Assembly (NCBI GenBank): GCA_944326905.1
Contig: CALVFU010000001.1
Span: 124,001 to 188,000, forward strand
Source: Candidatus Gastranaerophilales bacterium
GTDB lineage: Bacteria > Cyanobacteriota > Vampirovibrionia > Gastranaerophilales > Gastranaerophilaceae
Reading direction: 5' to 3'
DNA length: 64,000 nt
The notes under the pieces: generated by a model
What the model was told of the DNA's origin: nothing
What the model saw: only the letters and a program-made list of their open reading frames with translations
Database searches by the model: none
Shown: positions 54,442 to 63,263 of the stretch, piece after piece
How the letters are laid out: each line of letters starts with the position of its first letter
Numbering within the stretch: position 1 is the stretch's first letter
Program-made: the position numbers and the translations under genes

Positions 54442-55422
54442 ATGCCATATCCTGATAGCATTCAAGCAGCAGGTGGTCGTTATGTCAATCCATATTTATA
54501 TAACAATACAGGTTATATGGGATTGACAACCCCATTGTATAATGATTCTATATGGGATATAGGATCGACAATGGCGGCAGGTTATAATCCCATGTCGGAT
54601 TTTTCTCTCGGATATGGCTTTGGGATGTCACCATATGGCTGCGGGTATGATATGTATGGACTTGGGGGATTTGGATATGGAATGTATGGTATGTCTCCTG
54701 CTTATGCTCAAGCCATGATGCAATCTCAAAGTATTTATATGGATGGCATGGCTGCTTTAAATAGAAGGCAGCGCGCGCATACTTATAACGGGCAAATTGA
54801 TACAATGCATTATGATGTAAGCTTAAACGATGCAAAAGATACACATCATGAAGATAAAACAAGACGTGATACAAATATTTCTGATGTATTCCAAAAAATG
54901 AATGAAAGATTAGAGGCTCAAGATACAAAAGGATTTTATGAAATATATAATTACGGATTAGCGTTGTATGCAAAAACTTATGCTGATGTAAATGACAAGA
55001 GATTATCGGAAACCCCGTCAAACAGGACATCAATAAAAGCAGCATTTCATGAAAGATATGCTGAGGCAAATGGCGGAAAAACATTGCAGCAAAAAATAGA
55101 TGAAACTCTGCCTGGGGCATTTGGCGCCGGATTTAACTCTGTATGGCGGATGCAGGAGGTTGATTCTGCTGAAGATATTAAATCTTTGGTTGATGATAGA
55201 TCGGTTGCTTATAAAAAGCAGGAAGATAGTTATAAGACCTTTGGTAAGATTACGGGCGGAGTTGCTAATACAGCAGCATGGACGGCAGGCGGTGCTGTTG
55301 CCGGCGGAACTGCAGGTGCAGGAATTGGTGCATTGTTTAAAGGAGCAAAGAAAGGCGGAAAGATAGGCGCTCTTATTGGATTGGCAGCAGGTTTTGTAAC
55401 AGGTATTGGACGCAGTATATAA
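54442..55422 (+). CDS. Gly/Tyr/Met-rich protein with C-terminal glycine-zipper
   Basis: A 326-aa protein without a signal peptide. Residues 10-95 are low-complexity and rich in Gly, Tyr, Met and Pro (repeats of the type YGMYGM and GYGFGM). Residues 100-230 are charged and helical. The last 60 residues are a run of Gly/Ala-zipper segments (AGGAVAGGTAGAGIGALF, then KIGALIGLAAGFVTGIG) that could insert into membranes. AGGAGG at 54430-54435 fixes the ATG at 54442 rather than the TTG at 54436. It stands alone, convergent with the flagellar operon. Function unknown; it could be a phase-separating or pore-like protein. Confidence 0.7.
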   Translation: MPYPDSIQAAGGRYVNPYLYNNTGYMGLTTPLYNDSIWDIGSTMAAGYNPMSDFSLGYGFGMSPYGCGYDMYGLGGFGYGMYGMSPAYAQAMMQSQSIYMDGMAALNRRQRAHTYNGQIDTMHYDVSLNDAKDTHHEDKTRRDTNISDVFQKMNERLEAQDTKGFYEIYNYGLALYAKTYADVNDKRLSETPSNRTSIKAAFHERYAEANGGKTLQQKIDETLPGAFGAGFNSVWRMQEVDSAEDIKSLVDDRSVAYKKQEDSYKTFGKITGGVANTAAWTAGGAVAGGTAGAGIGALFKGAKKGGKIGALIGLAAGFVTGIGRSI

Positions 55423-55442
55423 CTTTAAACATAAATAACCCT

Positions 55443-55461
55443 ACAAGAGCCCTTGTTTTTA
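55443..55461. terminator. Possible terminator between convergent genes
   Basis: ACAAG-AGCC-CTTGT followed by TTTTTATT, downstream of the Gly-rich gene and next to the end of yidD. The stem is short. Confidence 0.45.
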
Positions 55462-55482
55462 TTAACGAGTGCTTTCCTTGTT

Positions 55483-55692
55483 TTAAGGTACGGGGTCATA
55501 TCCGCCCTCGTTTAGGGGGTGGCATTTAACAATGCGTTGGATTCCGAGCCAGCTGCCTTTTATAACTCCGTATTTTTCTATTGCCTGTTTTGTATATTCA
55601 CTGCAGGTTGGGTAAAATCTACAGCGCGGCGGGGTGTATTTGGATATTTTTTGATAGATTTTTATTAAAAATAAAATAATTTTTTTAGCCAT
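55483..55692 (-). CDS. yidD: Membrane protein insertion efficiency factor YidD
   Basis: A 69-aa protein with an amphipathic N-terminal helix ([19 protein letters not shown]), then the invariant core [21 protein letters not shown] and ending [12 protein letters not shown]. It assists YidC in inserting inner-membrane proteins. It is usually found in the rpmH-rnpA-yidD-yidC cluster. Here it starts 2 bases after the stop of flhA and is the last gene of the flagellar run, which is an unusual place. Confidence 0.96.
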   Translation of the reverse strand: MAKKIILFLIKIYQKISKYTPPRCRFYPTCSEYTKQAIEKYGVIKGSWLGIQRIVKCHPLNEGGYDPVP

Positions 55693-55694
55693 GT

Positions 55695-57788
55695 TTACCC
55701 CCCGTATCTCGCATTATCACCAATAGTATCAACTGCTTCAACTTTTATATCGGTTATCAATTCCGAATAAGAAATTACAACAATTGTAGGGATATGCCGT
55801 TCAAGAAGCTGGAATAGAGGCAGTCTTATTCTTGGGGAGCAAAGTATAACAGGCTGGACGCCAATATTTTGGTGTGCATTCATTAATGTTGTTGCTGTTG
55901 ATTCTATCAAGTCTTGAACCTGCATTGGATTAAGCAGGAACATTGTTCCAAGCTCTGTTCTTTGGCAGCTGTCATCAAGGATTTTTTCCCACTCAGGAGA
56001 AAGGGTGAGTGCGTATAAAACTTTATCTTTATCAATATTAGATAGACATATTTGACGACCTAAGGCAGCGCGCAGACGCTCTGAGAGAATATCCGGCTCT
56101 TTAGAAAAACGTGCATAATCGCATAAACGTTCAAATACAAAAATAATATCTTTAATAGAAACTTTTTCTCTGATAAGATTAACAAAAATTTTACGAAGGT
56201 CACTGGTTGATATAATAGCTGGAACAAGGTCATTAACAAGAGTTGGGTCTTGTGAGCGGACAAGTTCCATAAGTTTAAGGACATCGGTTTTTGTCATAAC
56301 TTCGTCTACGTGTTTACGGACGCATTCCTGCAAGTGTGTAACAAGAACATCGGTTGCATCTACTGCAGTAACTTTTTTAGCTGCCTGAGCAGCTTCTTTG
56401 CTTATCCAGTATGCCTGGGTCATGTAAGTAGGGTCAACGCCGATTATTGCATCATCGGGTACGGATTTCATAACAGAATCCCATTGGTCTGCAATAACCA
56501 TATATTTGCCAGGATAAACAAAACCTGATGCAACGGCATTGCCTCTGATAGAAATAACATATTCGTTTGCTTCTAGTGCTGATGAGTCCATAATTCTTAT
56601 ATTAGGCAGGATATAGCCTAATTCATCGGTTACACGTTGACGTAAGGCGGCGATTTTAGCAAGTAACTGACCTTCTTGATCCGGGTCAGCAATAACAAGC
56701 AGTCCGGCTCCGACTTGAAGGCTTAATACATCCACTCCCAAGCGTTCGTACATTTTGTTGGGGTTTACCAAATCTTGCATATTTTGGCGAACACTTTCTA
56801 ATTGTCCCATTTGAGCTTGAACATCAGCGTTAATTAATACAGAAAATCCTGCAAATGCAAGGATTACTGTGAATAACAGGAACGGAGCCCACGGCAGACC
56901 TGTTATTGGGCAGGTTATGGTTATCAACCCTAAAAATACCGAAGCAAAAAATAGTGAATAAGGCTTGCTCATTATTTGAGAGGTTAATTCTGCACCCAAT
57001 GAGGCACTGCCGGCTGACGCCCGGGTCATAACGATACCGGCGGCAATTGACATAAGAAGAGATGGTAATTGTGAAGCAAGACCATCACCTATGGTTAATA
57101 CTGTATATTTAGAGAGTGCGTCTGCAATCGGCATGTTATTCATTAAGCATCCAACGCACAATCCGCCGATGATATTTATAAGTACAATAATAATACCTGC
57201 AATTGTATCTCCTTTTACGAATTTCATAGAACCGTCCATAGACCCAAACAGTGAAGACTCTCTTTGGAGGTCTTCACGTTTTTTAACGGCTTCTTCCGGT
57301 GTTATTAATCCAGCGTTAAAGTCGGCATCAATGGTCATTTGTTTACCGGGCATAGCGTCCAATGCAAATCTTGCTGCTACTTCTGCAATACGTTCTGCAC
57401 CTTTGGTAATAACCATAAACTGTACAATCGTAATAATTAAGAAGATTACACCGCCGACAATCATATTACCGCCGGTTACGAATGTACCAAATGCGTGAAT
57501 AACTTCTCCGGCTTCTCCTTTTGATAGAATAAGTCTTGTCGATGCAATTGAAAGTACAAGTCTAAACATTGTGCCGATAAGGATGATTGATGGAAAAGCA
57601 GCTAATTCTAGGGGCTTTTGGACGTAAAGAGATATCATTAACAGTACAATTCCAAGGGTGATATTAAGTGAAATTGAAAAATTGATAACCCAATTTGGCA
57701 TCTCAATAATTAAGATGAGAATCAGGGCTAATACAAACCCGGCAAGAAATATTTCGCTTATTGGTTTTGATCCGCCTTCCGCTGCCAT
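55695..57788 (-). CDS. flhA: Flagellar biosynthesis protein FlhA
   Basis: A 697-aa core component of the flagellar type III export gate. The N-terminal 320 residues hold about eight membrane segments. The conserved FHIPEP-type loop is visible as [29 protein letters not shown] in sections, with the catalytic-pathway Asp. The C-terminal cytoplasmic part ([40 protein letters not shown], and the tail [13 protein letters not shown]) matches FlhA rather than InvA-type injectisome proteins. It lies 1 base after fliH. Confidence 0.96.
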   Translation of the reverse strand: MAAEGGSKPISEIFLAGFVLALILILIIEMPNWVINFSISLNITLGIVLLMISLYVQKPLELAAFPSIILIGTMFRLVLSIASTRLILSKGEAGEVIHAFGTFVTGGNMIVGGVIFLIITIVQFMVITKGAERIAEVAARFALDAMPGKQMTIDADFNAGLITPEEAVKKREDLQRESSLFGSMDGSMKFVKGDTIAGIIIVLINIIGGLCVGCLMNNMPIADALSKYTVLTIGDGLASQLPSLLMSIAAGIVMTRASAGSASLGAELTSQIMSKPYSLFFASVFLGLITITCPITGLPWAPFLLFTVILAFAGFSVLINADVQAQMGQLESVRQNMQDLVNPNKMYERLGVDVLSLQVGAGLLVIADPDQEGQLLAKIAALRQRVTDELGYILPNIRIMDSSALEANEYVISIRGNAVASGFVYPGKYMVIADQWDSVMKSVPDDAIIGVDPTYMTQAYWISKEAAQAAKKVTAVDATDVLVTHLQECVRKHVDEVMTKTDVLKLMELVRSQDPTLVNDLVPAIISTSDLRKIFVNLIREKVSIKDIIFVFERLCDYARFSKEPDILSERLRAALGRQICLSNIDKDKVLYALTLSPEWEKILDDSCQRTELGTMFLLNPMQVQDLIESTATTLMNAHQNIGVQPVILCSPRIRLPLFQLLERHIPTIVVISYSELITDIKVEAVDTIGDNARYGG

Positions 57789-57789
57789 T

Positions 57790-58548
57790 CTATATTCCTC
57801 TTAACGCCTTTCTTATAATTTCCAGCTGAGCATCTATACTTGCATCAACTATACCGTTGCTTGTTTCAAGGATACATCCGCCCTCCTGGACATTTTCATC
57901 ACCTGTTATATTAATCTTTGCCTCTAAACCTAATTCATATATTGTATTTGGCATACTGTCTTTTACAAATTGAACTTCTGCAGGGTTTACTTTAATAAGT
58001 ATTTTAGGTTCTGTTTTTGAGATTGATTTAAGAATATCAAGTATTATATTCATCACAACCTGCGGATCCAGAGTTACTTCTTTTTTAATAATTTTTTTTG
58101 CAATATCAACGCTGATTTCTAAAATATCAGGGGCTATATATTCAAAAACTTCTTTTTTTGCTGTGAGAAAGGCATTAAGTTTTGTTCTAAATTCTTCTAA
58201 ATCTTCATTAGCTTTATCAATACCGGCTTTATATCCTTCATCAAACGCATTCTTTTTAATAATATCAGCTTCATCTTTTGCGCGGGATACTAATTTCCTG
58301 TCATCTATTCTGCGATACCCTCTTCGCCTTGTACCGCTTCGGCGTTCGATTCTTTGTGTGAAATCCAGATTATCAATATCAAAAATTTTTTCTGATAAAT
58401 CATCTTCTTGAGGAATTTCTTCTGCCGGTGCAGCAATTTCAACGGAAGCATGCTGTACTGCATCCGTCTGTGTATTTATAACCTCCTCAGTTTTTTTCTC
58501 AGGAATCTTAATCTTTCCGATTCTTTGAGAATTCTTTTTTATTAACAT
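57790..58548 (-). CDS. fliH: Flagellar assembly protein FliH-like (HrpE/YscL family)
   Basis: A 252-aa soluble protein that in other flagella regulates the FliI ATPase and brings it to the export gate. The first 110 residues are polar and variable. Residues 110-252 follow the family pattern: KKNAFDEGYKAGIDKANEDL, then DILEISVDIAKKIIKKEVTLDP, ILIKVNPAEVQFVKDSM, and INITGDENVQEGGCILETSNGIVDASID in sections. The last block is diagnostic. Spacing to both neighbours is under 10 bases. FliI is not next to it, contrary to the common fliH-fliI order. Confidence 0.88.
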   Translation of the reverse strand: MLIKKNSQRIGKIKIPEKKTEEVINTQTDAVQHASVEIAAPAEEIPQEDDLSEKIFDIDNLDFTQRIERRSGTRRRGYRRIDDRKLVSRAKDEADIIKKNAFDEGYKAGIDKANEDLEEFRTKLNAFLTAKKEVFEYIAPDILEISVDIAKKIIKKEVTLDPQVVMNIILDILKSISKTEPKILIKVNPAEVQFVKDSMPNTIYELGLEAKINITGDENVQEGGCILETSNGIVDASIDAQLEIIRKALRGI

Positions 58549-58556
58549 ACTTAGTA

Positions 58557-59582
58557 TTATATACTATCCTGAACATATTGTGCAATAACACCGGCTACTC
58601 TTAGCGGAATATGATAATACTCGTCATCGTAAACTGAGGATATGAATCTCTTAACAAATGGACGTTCGTACTTGATAAGCTGTTCAATTTTATCACGCCC
58701 GGTAGTATCAAGTATTCTTTGCATGTGTTTTACAATATTCGCTTCTGTAAGTTTAGGCTTTTTAGGCAGATACTCTCTCATTTCATTTAAACATTGGCAT
58801 GTTAGCTCTGGATCAATCTGTGATTCCAAATCAGGTGTTTGCATATATTGAGTAATTGCTTGTGTATCTTCCGGCGAAAATTTGTTTAAAATTGTAACGA
58901 CTTTGTCCTGAGAAAGAAGTTTCAAGAGTAATGCAACAGAAAGTAATTTGGCTGATTTGCCGGCAGCAGGAACAGGTTTTGCATTTTGAGCTGCGGCGGG
59001 CGGCTGAGGCTGTACAGTTTGTCCTCCCTGCGGACCTCCTGCTTGTGCGGCGGATTGGGCTGCTGCTTGTGCAGCTTCTTCTTCCTGTACTTTTTTTGCC
59101 ATATCGTCAATATTTGACTGTTTTGCTGCAAACTCTTTTACTTCATGAGAAATTAATTTTTTCTTTTCCAGCGCCTCTAATCCTGCTATATATGCTTTAT
59201 TGACATGATGTTCGATTGCTTGCAGCATTTGGTCTTGAGGGATATTCCTTATTAGTGCCTGTTTGCCGACTTCAAATATGGTAAATGCTATTTTTTGCAT
59301 TATACTGTCCCAATGCTCTGGGAGAATTCTTGAATGGATTAAGTCAATTGATTTGTGAAAAGACCATTCTGCTATGATTTGAGAGATTAAAATAGCCTGC
59401 TCTGCGCTTAATTTTATACTTGTATCATTGTAAAGCGCTTCTCCTGCCATTCTTGTGAAGTTTTCAATAGTTTGTACGATATAATTCTTTTGCTGGTCAT
59501 TAAACTCAGGCGGAACAAGTTCTTTTGCTTGTTTCGCCATCTCTTCCGCAAATTCTTTATATTGAAAACCTTCTATTGCCAT
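58557..59582 (-). CDS. Protein in the fliG position, divergent FliG or substitute
   Basis: A 341-aa soluble protein between fliF and fliH, where fliG normally lies. Residues 1-165 are helical (including AEWSFHKSIDLIHSRILPEHW) and do not look like FliG. A Gln/Ala/Pro-rich linker fills 168-210, rare in FliG. The segment KLLSVALLLKLLSQDKVVTILNKFSPEDTQAI at about 213-245 resembles in spacing the armadillo-like repeats of FliG/MgtE_N. I cannot find the charged FliG C-terminal helix with its torque residues or an EHPQT-type motif. Given its place and size it probably works in the rotor/C-ring, but FliG identity is unproven. Confidence 0.6.
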   Translation of the reverse strand: MAIEGFQYKEFAEEMAKQAKELVPPEFNDQQKNYIVQTIENFTRMAGEALYNDTSIKLSAEQAILISQIIAEWSFHKSIDLIHSRILPEHWDSIMQKIAFTIFEVGKQALIRNIPQDQMLQAIEHHVNKAYIAGLEALEKKKLISHEVKEFAAKQSNIDDMAKKVQEEEAAQAAAQSAAQAGGPQGGQTVQPQPPAAAQNAKPVPAAGKSAKLLSVALLLKLLSQDKVVTILNKFSPEDTQAITQYMQTPDLESQIDPELTCQCLNEMREYLPKKPKLTEANIVKHMQRILDTTGRDKIEQLIKYERPFVKRFISSVYDDEYYHIPLRVAGVIAQYVQDSI

Positions 59583-59592
59583 TTTTGTTTAT

Positions 59593-61257
59593 TTAACCTT
59601 GTTCAATCCAGCTTCTTATTTTGTCTCCAGCCTCAAGCTCATCTACATCATCAAATTCTTTCTTTAGCTCTCTTAAGGCGTCTACCAGCGCGGGAGATGT
59701 AGTGTAGGAACGGTTTTGCTGCTCTATAAGCCCTTGAGCTAATTGAGATTGCTTTTCTATTAGTTCCGCTGCCTGCATACTTACATCTTTAATTTGTTTA
59801 TCATGCTGGGCGTCTTTTGCTTTTAGTTCATTCATTGCCGATTCTTGTTCGTACTTTGCAGCCATTAATTTGCTTGATAAAATTTTGTGTCCTGCAAACA
59901 GACCAACTGCGATAAGGGCTATTGCTAACCACCACGGGTTGCCGGTCTTAGGTTCAATAGGCGCTTTGTTGCCTTTGTCTGCGGTTAAGAATGGATCAAG
60001 AGTTTCAGCAAAAGCAATTGTTACATTATCAGGGTCGGCTTTAGGGCTTGCTGCTGCTGCAATAAGCTCTTTTAATTCCTGCAGTGTTAAATCTGTCGGA
60101 AGAGAATCTTTTTCTAATGTAACAGCTATTGAAATTTCTTCCAGCATGCCTGGTGACATGTATTCATTGATTTGGCTCTTTGTGACCCCATATTGGGTTT
60201 CAGAAGCAGTTCTTGAGTAGCTTCTGTTTTGAGACGAGTCAGAAGAACCTGCCGGCAGTCCATTTGGAAGGTATACACTTACCGCATTTGTGTTTTTGTT
60301 AATGTCTTGAGTCTGGTCTCCTAACCCTTCTGAAAATACTTGTTGATTTACTGCTGTTTTTCTATTTGGATCATAGTCAATTGTAAATTTTTCAACCGGC
60401 GCTTGTTTTAAGAATGTACTTACAGTTGCTACATATTTACCGGCTCCGACTAATCTGTTTAACTGTGCAGAAACTTTTTCCTGCATATATCGGTCGTTTT
60501 CTTCCATTCTTTCAATTAATTCTGATTCAGCGTTGATTATGCTGGAGTAAACATGCCCGTTTGTGTCGGTTATTGATATATTTTCGGCTTTTAAACCCGC
60601 AACGCTTCCAAGAAGGAGGTTTGTAACTGCTTTTATTACTCGAGAATCAAGTTTCCTACCGATATCTACTGTTAATTGTACAGTTGCAGTGGTTGGTTTT
60701 TGCATTGATGAAAACATGGTCTGTTCAGGTATTGATATAAATACAGACGCGTCACTTATACCGTCAATTCTTTTTATTAATCTTGCAAGTTCTCCGTTCA
60801 TTGCACGGGTAAGACGGATTTTTTTATCTTCTTTTGTTGATGTAAAATCTCCTTTATCAAAAATCTCTAAACCGACATTTTGATCGTATAACCCGCTTTC
60901 AACAATAGCAATAATTGCTTGTTCTCTTTTTTCGGTTGTGCATTTTTTCATTCCGGGAGTACAATCACCTTTTTTTAGGTATATTACGGATTTTGTACCA
61001 TCAACTCTTCTGCTTGCTACAATGTTGTTTCTAGCAAGAAGCGATTGGATTTCGAGGGCTTTACCTAAATTGTCTGTAGTTAATAACTCTACATCTTCTT
61101 TCAGCGGTTCTTCGCTAACTTCAACCCCTTTAGATTCAGAGTTGTTTCCGCCTTTTGCAATTGCAACAGTAAGGATAGCCGCAAATAACACTAATAGGAC
61201 GCCCCCTATTATTGCGCCAAGTATCATTTTATTTTCTAATAATTTGTTTAAATCCAT
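59593..61257 (-). CDS. fliF: Flagellar MS-ring protein FliF
   Basis: A 554-aa inner-membrane ring protein, the base on which the motor and export gate assemble. The first membrane helix is at about 12-33 (MILGAIIGGVLLVLFAAILTVA), followed by the YscJ/FliF ring domain with ISDASVFISIPEQTMF and VIKAVTNLLLGSVAGLKAENISI in sections. A second membrane helix is at about 440-458 (WWLAIALIAVGLFAGHKIL). The tail DALRELKKEFDDVDELEAG and KIRSWIEQG is the conserved FliG-binding end, so a FliG-like partner should exist. It is 31 bases after fliE. Confidence 0.95.
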   Translation of the reverse strand: MDLNKLLENKMILGAIIGGVLLVLFAAILTVAIAKGGNNSESKGVEVSEEPLKEDVELLTTDNLGKALEIQSLLARNNIVASRRVDGTKSVIYLKKGDCTPGMKKCTTEKREQAIIAIVESGLYDQNVGLEIFDKGDFTSTKEDKKIRLTRAMNGELARLIKRIDGISDASVFISIPEQTMFSSMQKPTTATVQLTVDIGRKLDSRVIKAVTNLLLGSVAGLKAENISITDTNGHVYSSIINAESELIERMEENDRYMQEKVSAQLNRLVGAGKYVATVSTFLKQAPVEKFTIDYDPNRKTAVNQQVFSEGLGDQTQDINKNTNAVSVYLPNGLPAGSSDSSQNRSYSRTASETQYGVTKSQINEYMSPGMLEEISIAVTLEKDSLPTDLTLQELKELIAAAASPKADPDNVTIAFAETLDPFLTADKGNKAPIEPKTGNPWWLAIALIAVGLFAGHKILSSKLMAAKYEQESAMNELKAKDAQHDKQIKDVSMQAAELIEKQSQLAQGLIEQQNRSYTTSPALVDALRELKKEFDDVDELEAGDKIRSWIEQG

Positions 61258-61288
61258 ACTGTTTTATTAAAACCTTCCCTACTATATT

Positions 61289-61630
61289 TTATATCGTAAT
61301 CTGCATTATTTTATCATACGCTGATATGACCTTTGTTGTCATAGTGGTTACCATATTAACAGAAAGTTCCGCTTTGCTCATAGCAGTCATAACATCATGA
61401 ATATCAACGTTTTCACTCCCCATCATAGCATCTCTTAAAAGATTATCAGGGGCTTCAATCGTTTGATTGAAGTTTTCAACAAGCCCGGACATGACTGATT
61501 TGAAGTCCTGACCTTCATGATCTTCTATTCTGCTCATCCTTGCGGAGGGAATATCCCATACTCCTGAATCTAATTTTGTATGCTGGATTCTTGCTTCTAA
61601 ATCATATCTTGGATAAAATCCCTGAAACAT
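61289..61630 (-). CDS. fliE: Flagellar hook-basal body protein FliE
   Basis: A 113-aa protein joining the MS ring to the rod. The C-terminal half fits FliE: DFKSVMSGLVENFNQTIEAPD, then NVDIHDVMTAMSKAELSVNM and TKVISAYDKIMQITI. The N-terminal 40 residues are less usual (MFQGFYPRYDLEARI) and longer than in many FliE. It is the first gene of the minus-strand flagellar operon. The flgB and flgC genes that often precede fliE are absent; the upstream neighbour is divergent. Confidence 0.9.
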   Translation of the reverse strand: MFQGFYPRYDLEARIQHTKLDSGVWDIPSARMSRIEDHEGQDFKSVMSGLVENFNQTIEAPDNLLRDAMMGSENVDIHDVMTAMSKAELSVNMVTTMTTKVISAYDKIMQITI

Positions 61631-61667
61631 ATGGTACCTGCTTTCTTATATGTAATTACTGTTTTAT

Positions 61668-61675
61668 TTATCGGA
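61668..61675 (-). promoter_or_regulatory. Possible sigma-28 -10 element upstream of the fliE operon
   Basis: On the minus strand TCCGATAA matches seven of eight bases of the flagellar sigma -10 GCCGATAA, about 40 bases before the fliE ATG. The -35 at the expected distance (TCAGACTT) is poor, so this is tentative. Confidence 0.35.
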
Positions 61676-61890
61676 ATATCATCATAAAGTCTGAAGTATT
61701 TCGTTAAAAAATCATCCGTTTAGTGTATACTTAATGATTTATTAATTAAAATCAAGTTTAATAATTTTTGGAATGCAATATTTACAAGAAATTTGTTATT
61801 TGTATTTGTTTTTCGTATTGATTAAGAATTTATTTCAGAATCCACCTATATGCCTATTGTAAATTTTTGTAAATTTTTTCTTAAAAATGT

Positions 61891-61917
61891 TAAAGTTTTA
61901 GAAAAAAGTGCCGATAT
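61891..61917 (+). promoter_or_regulatory. Flagellar sigma-28 (FliA) promoter
   Basis: TAAAGTTT at 61891-61898, exactly 11 bases, then GCCGATAT at 61910-61917. This matches 15 of 16 bases of the enterobacterial FliA consensus TAAAGTTT-N11-GCCGATAA. It predicts a start near 61924, ahead of the ATG at 61946. The rest of the 61631-61890 gap is AT-rich and holds no gene. Confidence 0.85.
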
Positions 61918-61945
61918 ATATATTGTAATTAAGGGATTAAATTAT

Positions 61946-62335
61946 ATGTCAGAAGCATTACCAAACAACTATAACAATGTAGCCTTTGGCGGCGGTTATG
62001 ACCCCGCAAAACGTTTTGCAGATGCAGAGCAGCGTGCAGCGGAACGTGAAACACAGATTGTTAAAGAGGAAGTTAAAAAAGAAGAAAAATCACCATTTGG
62101 CGGATTAACACTTGGTCCTCATACGGCAAATCTTGTTAAAGGTATCGTTTCTGAAATGGCATTTGGTGCCTGGGATGATTTTGCTAAGTGGCTTGAGGAT
62201 AACGAAGCCTTATTTACCGGTGAGGCTGGGGCTGAAATGCGTAGCATCTTTGTACATGGATTTAATACAGGTGCTGCTATGCGCGCCGATGATGAAGAAA
62301 GAAACGGAAAAACTACGTTTACACTTCTTAGTTAA
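61946..62335 (+). CDS. Small protein of the sigma-28 (late flagellar) class, unknown function
   Basis: A 129-aa protein. Its N-terminus carries the Phe motif NVAFGGGYD at residues 11-19, then a charged helix (30-50, Glu/Lys-rich), and a second part with TLGPHTANLVKGIVSEMAFG and WDDFAKWLEDNEALFTGEAG. It has no signal peptide or membrane segment and resembles no flagellin, FlgM or chemotaxis protein. An upstream in-frame ATG at 61850 exists, but the sigma-28 promoter at 61891-61917 lies downstream of it, and AAGGGA precedes the ATG at 61946. The promoter places it with late flagellar, motility or chemotaxis genes. It is divergent from fliE. Confidence 0.75.
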   Translation: MSEALPNNYNNVAFGGGYDPAKRFADAEQRAAERETQIVKEEVKKEEKSPFGGLTLGPHTANLVKGIVSEMAFGAWDDFAKWLEDNEALFTGEAGAEMRSIFVHGFNTGAAMRADDEERNGKTTFTLLS

Positions 62336-63215
62336 AACATAACATTTTTTGCGAGTTGATTACATCCCGTACATAGTTGTAGTAATCATTATTACCATAT
62401 TTACTAATTTGCTGCATTAATTCGTCGGCTGTAATAAACCCTTGGTTTAGTGCTATTTCTTCAAGGCAGGCTATTTTTACACCTTTATTAAGTTCCATTG
62501 ATTGAACGAAATTACTTGCCTGGAGCATTGAATCGTGCGTTCCTGTATCCAGCCAGGCAAAGCCTCTCCCTAAGATTTCTACTTTTAGTTTATTTAATTC
62601 AAGGTATTTCTTGTTTAAATCCGTAATTTCGAGTTCACCGCGTGCGGATGGTTTAAGCTGTTTTGCTAACCTACAGACATTATTGTCATAAAAATATAAA
62701 CCTGTTACAGCGTAATTTGATTTTGGATGCTTAGGTTTTTCTTCAATAGAGAGGACTTTTTTGTTTTCGTCAAATTCTACAACTCCAAATCTCTCGGGGT
62801 CTTTTACGGTATAACCAAAGACAGTAGCGCCGTCATTATTTTTGATAGCTTCCCTCATAATAGTAGAAAAGCCGTGACCGTGAAAAATGTTGTCACCAAG
62901 AATTAATGCAACATCATCATCTCCTACAAAATCCTCAGCTATAATAAATGCATCTGCTATTCCGCGTTGAATAAATTGAATTTTATATTCGATATTTATT
63001 CCAAACTGTGAACCGTCTCCAAGAAGTTTCTTAAAATTATCGTAATCTTTTTCGTTTGTAATAATTAAAATCTCACGTATCCCAGCCAGCATAAGCGTTG
63101 AAAGCGGGTAGTAAACCATTGGTTTATCATATATAGATAAAAGTATTTTGGATATTGGCTGTGATGCCGGATAAAGTCGTGTTCCTGCACCTGCTGCCAA
63201 AATAATACCCTTCAT
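62328..63215 (-). CDS. rfbA: Glucose-1-phosphate thymidylyltransferase
   Basis: A 295-aa nucleotidyltransferase making dTDP-glucose from dTTP and glucose-1-phosphate, first step of dTDP-rhamnose synthesis. It starts MKGIILAAGAGTRLYPAS with the nucleotide-binding loop, then ISKILLSIYDKPMVYYPLS, ALILGDNIFHGHGF, SIEEKPKHPKSNYAVTGLYF and ARGELEITDLN. Length and ends are normal. The rfbB, C and D genes are not beside it. Its end overlaps the divergent 129-aa gene's end by 8 bases (convergent). Confidence 0.96.
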   Translation of the reverse strand: MKGIILAAGAGTRLYPASQPISKILLSIYDKPMVYYPLSTLMLAGIREILIITNEKDYDNFKKLLGDGSQFGINIEYKIQFIQRGIADAFIIAEDFVGDDDVALILGDNIFHGHGFSTIMREAIKNNDGATVFGYTVKDPERFGVVEFDENKKVLSIEEKPKHPKSNYAVTGLYFYDNNVCRLAKQLKPSARGELEITDLNKKYLELNKLKVEILGRGFAWLDTGTHDSMLQASNFVQSMELNKGVKIACLEEIALNQGFITADELMQQISKYGNNDYYNYVRDVINSQKMLCFN

Positions 63216-63263
63216 TGATTTGTTTCTCCTTAAATGTTATTATTACAAAATTATAATACAAAA

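Noticed and set aside
54548-55120. 190-aa open frame on the minus strand, rich in His, Tyr and Leu
   Set aside because: Shadow of the Gly/Tyr/Met-rich repeats of the plus-strand gene, which has a strong ribosome site; the His/Tyr richness comes from its codon pattern.
57091-57498. 135-aa open frame on the plus strand
   Set aside because: Antisense to the membrane part of flhA.
61850-61945. N-terminal extension of the 129-aa protein from an upstream ATG
   Set aside because: The sigma-28 promoter lies inside this stretch, and a ribosome site precedes the ATG at 61946.
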